Origin: Verrucomicrobiota bacterium
GTDB taxonomy: Bacteria > Verrucomicrobiota > Verrucomicrobiia > Limisphaerales > PALSA-1396
Direction: 5' to 3'
Length of the DNA: 64,000 bases
NCBI GenBank assembly: GCA_016200005.1
Contig: JACQFP010000064.1
Location: 1-64,000, forward strand
Position 1 is the first letter of the stretch, and each line of letters begins with the position of its first letter. Under the pieces are notes generated by a model. That model was not told the origin of the DNA and ran no database searches. It saw only the letters and a list, made by a program, of their open reading frames with translations. Position numbers and translations under genes: made by a program. Below, in pieces: positions 60,398 through 64,000 of the stretch.

Positions 60398-61264
60398 ATG
60401 AGCCGAACCAAACTCGAGATCATTATCAAGGACACCCATCGCGGACTGTGGTACGAGGACGGCGTGCTTACCAAAGTGGTCGAAGCCGGCCGCTACTAGA
60501 TTCCCCTCAAACGCTTGCTCTTCTTCCGGCCAAAACCCCGCGTCGAAGTTCAGCTCGTGGACATGCGTGAGCGCGACCTGACCATCAAAGGCCAGGAAAT
60601 CCTCACCGCCGACAAAGTCTCCCTGCGCGTGAGCATCATCGTGCAGTTTCGCGTCGTTGACTCGAAGCTCGCGCTGCACGCCGTCGAGAAATACGAAGAC
60701 CGCCTTTACAGCGACGTGCAACTTGCCGCCCGCCGCTCGCTGGCCACCATGACGCTGGAGGAAATCCTCACCAACCGCAATCGCCTCAGCCAAGACATCC
60801 TGCGCGACGTGAAGAACACCGCCGCCACCTACGGCGTCACCATCCAACGCGCCGACGTGAAAGACCTCGTCTTCCCCGGCAACCTTCAGGAGATCATGAA
60901 CAAGGTGCTCGCCGCCGAACGCATGAGCCAGGTGCAACTCGTGGAAGCCCGCACCAAGGCCGACGTGCAAAAGATCGAGTCGCAAAGCAAAGCCGACGCA
61001 CAACGAACGGAAGCCGAAAGCCGGGCCCACGCCCAACGCCTCGCCGCGCAAGGCGATGCCGAAGTCCAGCGCCTGCAAACCGAAGCCGAAATCAAACGCC
61101 TGCAGGAACGCGAACGTAACGCGCAAGCCTACGCAAAACACCCGGCTCTCATGCGCATCTTGGAACTGGAAACCCTTCGCGAGTTGGGAGGAAATGCCAA
61201 CGCGCGAATCTACATCGGGTTTGATAAACACGCCGTTGCTGACGCGGCCAAAGACGGGAACTGA
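60398..61264 (+). pseudogene. Slipin/prohibitin-like (SPFH) gene with in-frame TAG
   Basis: The frame runs from the ATG at 60398 through TKLEIIIKDTHRGLWYEDG, then VLTKVVEAGRY, and meets TAG at 60497-60499. Exactly the same frame continues with IPLKRLLFFRPKPRVEVQLV, then DMRERDLTIKGQEILTADKV and SLRVSIIVQFRV, on to a coiled coil (ADVQKIESQSKADAQRTEAE) and the end at 61264. Relatives have Glu after GRY, so GAG to TAG is a one-base nonsense change. SPFH proteins form membrane-associated rings. An internal start at 60515 would give a 249-residue protein lacking the N-terminal membrane region. A sequencing error or stop readthrough cannot be excluded. Confidence 0.75.
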
Positions 61265-61343
61265 TTCGCAGAGTCTCGCCCCGTGCGCAGGCTCTTGCAC
61301 CGCAGCTCTGAACGTTCGTCTGCAGTCGAATCCTATTTAATTC

Positions 61344-61573
61344 ATGCCTGCCATTTACCGCATCCAATGCACTGCGTGTGGTAAAGCGCCGGAAGTCGAA
61401 GGCGTCTTAGCTGGCTGCGTTGGCGAAAAGAAAATCTCCAGCTGAAGTTGGGCAATTGTACCCACTGTGGAGCGGCGGACTTTACGACAGTCGCAAAAGC
61501 GACGAAACAAGAATTGATGTGTCCACATTGCCGGACACAAAATGTGCGCTGCAGGTTTGCAGGAATGTCCTGA
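61344..61573 (+). pseudogene. Zinc-ribbon small protein broken by a frameshift
   Basis: From the ATG at 61344 the frame reads PAIYRIQCTACGKAPEVEG and ends early at a TGA after ~33 codons. Moving to the next frame near 61401-61410 gives a continuous SWLRWRKENLQLKLGNCTHC, then GAADFTTVAKATKQELMCPH and CRTQNVRCRFAGMS, ending at 61571-61573. Joined, the pieces make a ~76-residue protein with CxxC pairs (CTAC, CTHC, CPHC). A one-base deletion near 61405 explains it. It follows the broken slipin gene by 79 bases. Confidence 0.6.
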
Positions 61574-61582
61574 GGGTAGGTG

Positions 61583-61647
61583 TGTCGCCCTTACAGGGCT
61601 TGGGATTTATTGCCGATTAACCCGGGGCTTCACCCCGGGCTATTATC
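61583..61647. repeat. Dispersed repeat with CCCGGGG hairpin
   Basis: TCGCCCTTACAGGGCTTGG at the left and CCCGGGGCTTCACCCCGGG (61621-61639; 7-base arms, 5-base loop) at the right. A related hairpin is at 38341-38360. It sits between two convergent genes, so it could also act as a weak bidirectional terminator; the T-run on the plus strand is short. Confidence 0.6.
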
Positions 61648-61650
61648 TTT

Positions 61651-63054
61651 TCACCGCTTGTCCGCCGCAGGCATCGCGTTGGTCGCAGGACGCAACAGGT
61701 CGGGATTCATGCTGACCACGTAGTAGATGCCGTTCAGGTTCGCAATGGTGTCGCGGATGAATTCGGTCATGGCGTCGGGTGAATAATGGCCTTCCCGCAA
61801 ATCCTGGCTTTCGCGTTTCAAGGCGAGGTCCAGGGATTCCTGCGGTGATTTGTAGAGGCAGATGCCGCCAAAGACATTCCAGTGCCGGCTTTTATCCGAG
61901 CCGTCCTCCTTGTTGCCCGGGAGCAGGAAGTTTTCCTGCGCCACCGAGCCGGGGAGTTTGTCGCGCGGGATGGATTTGACCCAAAAGAACGGGATGCGGA
62001 TGGTTTCGTCCACGAGTCCCACGGCGGCGCGCTTGTCGCCGGTGATGCGGACGGCTTCGCGGAACAGCAGGATCATGGGCAGGTTGTGATTCTCGACGCC
62101 GGGGTCGCCATGCTTGGGCGTGGTCTGGCACACGGCGCGCAGATAACGGCGGTCGTGCTGAGCGAAGTGGATGAGTTGCTCGAACTGTTCGACGCGCGTG
62201 CGGGACTTGTAATACTGCCACTGCGTGCGACTCAGGTAATTCTTGAGATGCGTCAGGTCGCGCGGTGGCCCGAGTTTTTCCAGCGTGACCTCCAACCCCA
62301 GGTCTTGTTTGAGGTAACGTTCGATGGTTTTCAAGATTTCCGGCGCCGTTACGCGGCCCGCCTCGAATTTCGAGTATTGCGGTGAGTCGAGCAACTCGCG
62401 CAGGTGATCGCGGAAGAAAAGCGTCTTGGAAATAAACTCGTCCTGCCCCCGGGTGGTGAGCGTTTCCGCGTCTTCGACCAGCCCGATCAATTCAAGCAAT
62501 AGATCGTAGCCCATGCCTGCCGCGTAAAACTGGTTGCAGTCTTCGATCTTGCCGCGGCAATAGGTCTGTTCGGTCTCGGTCAATTGCGGGAGGCGCGCGT
62601 GGTAAGCCAGATCGAAGCGCACGGCTTCGTTGTAAGTCTCTTCCGCCAGTTGCCGCGCGTACGGCGAATCGGCAGCGGGCGGTTTGGGGTGACTGAGGGA
62701 ATCGAGCGGACTTTGTTTCGCCCCGGCGTAAGGCAGCGCGAACAGAGGGCGGTTCACATAATCTTGCGGTGACACGTAGCGATAAAGCTCACGCGGTCGG
62801 GGGAAAGGTTTGCCCGCGTCCACGGCTTTGGCTTCGGTCTCGTAGGGATCGCCGGTGGCGGTGAGTTGCTCCAAAATTGCGAGGTCCTCGGCGTCCAGTC
62901 GGCCGTCGTTGTTCAGGTCGGCCCTGATGCAATCTTTGGCGCTGCGCTGAAAAGGGTTCGCGAGCAACGACTGCATGAGTTCGCGGTCCTGTTGATCCCA
63001 ACGCTTGTCGCTGTTGAAATCGCCTAGCATGACCAGTTCGGAGCGCACGCCCAC
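61651..63054 (-). CDS. Hypothetical protein with EF-hand/dockerin-like repeats (5' end disputed)
   Basis: 467 residues from the GTG at 63054. Two calcium-loop motifs of dockerin/EF-hand type: FNSDKRWDQQDRELM (near residue 13) and LNNDGRLDAEDLAIL (~46-60). The rest is helical and of unknown family (AETLTTRGQDEFISKTLFFR, RYLRAVCQTTPKHGDPGVEN). No signal peptide is visible. The same frame is open eight codons further upstream (SWLLPLYR) to a stop at 63079-63081, and the sequence WLLPLYRVGVRSELV looks coding. The true start was probably lost at the junction near 63055-63080. Confidence 0.55.
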   Translation of the reverse strand: MGVRSELVMLGDFNSDKRWDQQDRELMQSLLANPFQRSAKDCIRADLNNDGRLDAEDLAILEQLTATGDPYETEAKAVDAGKPFPRPRELYRYVSPQDYVNRPLFALPYAGAKQSPLDSLSHPKPPAADSPYARQLAEETYNEAVRFDLAYHARLPQLTETEQTYCRGKIEDCNQFYAAGMGYDLLLELIGLVEDAETLTTRGQDEFISKTLFFRDHLRELLDSPQYSKFEAGRVTAPEILKTIERYLKQDLGLEVTLEKLGPPRDLTHLKNYLSRTQWQYYKSRTRVEQFEQLIHFAQHDRRYLRAVCQTTPKHGDPGVENHNLPMILLFREAVRITGDKRAAVGLVDETIRIPFFWVKSIPRDKLPGSVAQENFLLPGNKEDGSDKSRHWNVFGGICLYKSPQESLDLALKRESQDLREGHYSPDAMTEFIRDTIANLNGIYYVVSMNPDLLRPATNAMPAADKR

Positions 63055-63104
63055 GCGATAGAGCGGCAGCAGCCAGGATCATCGTTGACGCAGCCGAGCA
63101 ACTT
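63055..63104. other. Head-to-head gene junction
   Basis: Between the dockerin-like gene (minus) and the GAF gene (plus), both reading frames appear coding right up to about 63060-63080 and no promoter space is left. Both genes lack a plausible start, as if two unrelated fragments were joined here. Confidence 0.5.
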
Positions 63105-64000
63105 ATGGGCTGGGACGCCTGTCTGGTTGGGCTGTGTGATCCGCAGCAAGAACTCTGGGAACTGGTCCTGAGAATGGACACCATCAACGGGGAAAAGGTG
63201 ACCGTTCCTTGGGGTGCGGCCGGCCGCCCGGGACCGCTCATGCGCCAGGTCATCCTGGAAGGCCCGCGTCTGATTCTACGCGGCCAGCCTGACGAGGCTG
63301 ATTCGGGATTGATTCCCTTTGGAAGCGAAACCCGCCGGTCCGCTTCCCTGATGTTCGCCCCCATGCCCATCGGAGAGCGGGTCGTGGGCATCGTTTCGAT
63401 TCAGAGCTATACCCGTCACGCTTACACGCAAAACGATCTGACCACGCTGCAAGCGCTGGCGGATCATTGTGGTGGCGCCCTCAACCGCATTCAAGCGGGC
63501 GAAGCGCTCGCGCAACACGCCGGCCTCGCGGCCTTGGGCGCCAATGTGGGGATGGCTCTGACTCGATCCGGGTCATTGCAAGAGGTTTTGCGGCACTGCG
63601 CCGAAGCGCTGGTCAAACATCTGGACGCGGCGTTTGCCCGCGTCTGGACACTCAACGAAGCAGAACAGGTGCTCGAGTTGCAGGCGAGTGCCGGCATCTA
63701 CACGCACCTGGACGGATCGCACGGACGTGTGCCGGTCGGCCAATTCAAAATTGGTCTCATTGCGCAGGAGCGAAAGCCGCATCTCACCAACTCGGTGATT
63801 GGCGACCCACGCGTCAATGACCAGGAATGGGCCAGGCGCGAGGGCATGGTCGCGTTTGCCGGCTATCCGCTGTTGGTCGAAGACCGTGTCATCGGGGTCA
63901 TGGCTCTCTTTGCCCGACACCCGCTATCAGACACGACGTTAACAGCTTTGGGTTCGGTGGCGGACGCTATTGCCGTAGGCATCGAACGCAAGCGCGCCGA
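63105..64000 (+). CDS. GAF-domain sensor protein (runs off window; 5' end truncated?)
   Basis: Two GAF domains are visible. Upstream of the first in-frame ATG (63105) the frame already reads AARIIVDAAEQL, typical GAF opening sequence, so the true N-terminus is missing. GAF 1 extends through PLMRQVILEGPRLILRGQPD and MFAPMPIGERVVGIVSIQSY. GAF 2 contains LTRSGSLQEVLRHCAEALVK, DAAFARVWTLNEAEQVLELQ, then the signature VAFAGYPLLVEDRVIGVMAL. It ends at the window edge with VGIERKRA, the usual linker to a PAS or histidine-kinase part, so this is probably the sensor part of a signalling protein. Confidence 0.7.
   Translation, partial: MGWDACLVGLCDPQQELWELVLRMDTINGEKVTVPWGAAGRPGPLMRQVILEGPRLILRGQPDEADSGLIPFGSETRRSASLMFAPMPIGERVVGIVSIQSYTRHAYTQNDLTTLQALADHCGGALNRIQAGEALAQHAGLAALGANVGMALTRSGSLQEVLRHCAEALVKHLDAAFARVWTLNEAEQVLELQASAGIYTHLDGSHGRVPVGQFKIGLIAQERKPHLTNSVIGDPRVNDQEWARREGMVAFAGYPLLVEDRVIGVMALFARHPLSDTTLTALGSVADAIAVGIERKRA

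Overview
The window looks like a chromosomal piece of a GC-rich member of the Verrucomicrobiota, most likely of the Pedosphaera/Limisphaera type. This is inferred from gene content: DUF1501 and DUF1549/DUF1553 proteins, a pre-peptidase C-terminal (PPC) domain protein, many secreted glycosidases (three GH106 alpha-L-rhamnosidase paralogues, an NPCBM-GH36 alpha-galactosidase and several (alpha/alpha)6-barrel enzymes), and coding sequences peppered with short dispersed repeats. No rRNA, tRNA or CRISPR array was seen.

Layout. 1-1600: a decayed sugar dehydrogenase and a perfect 32-bp palindrome. 1618-5612 (+): a secreted putative glycosidase and an L-fucose/L-arabinose isomerase-like enzyme. 26414 down to 5674 (-): ten genes in one direction (DUF1549/1553, DUF1501, a YadA-head/S74 surface protein, a small secreted protein, a PPC protein, GH106, GH106, two uroporphyrinogen decarboxylase (URO-D) family proteins, GH106). 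26913-33846 (+): DUF1638, a Gfo/Idh/MocA oxidoreductase and two glycosidases. 38875 down to 34013 (-): a defence locus with an XRE regulator and its operator, a broken gene, and a Gabija-like pair (OLD-family ATPase/TOPRIM nuclease plus UvrD-like helicase). 39075-53516 (+): glycosidases, an esterase, a DegT/DnrJ-type aminotransferase, a hydroxypyruvate isomerase-like protein, a PIG-L deacetylase, a sodium/solute symporter and a beta-helix protein. 60052 down to 53572 (-): an MFS transporter, a HAD hydrolase, a DUF2249 protein, a homocysteine methyltransferase-like protein, a URO-D protein and a B12-binding radical SAM protein. 60398-61573 (+): two neighbouring genes, each broken by one small lesion. 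61651-64000: two genes meeting head to head at what looks like a rearrangement or assembly junction.

The main theme is uptake and dismantling of plant-type polysaccharides, probably rhamnose- and galactose-containing pectin side chains: exported enzymes release sugars, two transporters bring products in, and isomerases and oxidoreductases process them. URO-D family proteins sit inside the rhamnosidase operon and beside a homocysteine methyltransferase-like gene, hinting at methyl-group chemistry.

The most unusual observation is that at least five kinds of short palindromic or near-tandem elements sit in frame inside glycosidase genes. All three GH106 paralogues carry one in the same inter-domain loop, of two different types. 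Other signals worth following are two identical FNR/CRP-type boxes 31 kb apart, two related palindromes with a CATATG core, and the XRE operator in front of the Gabija-like locus.
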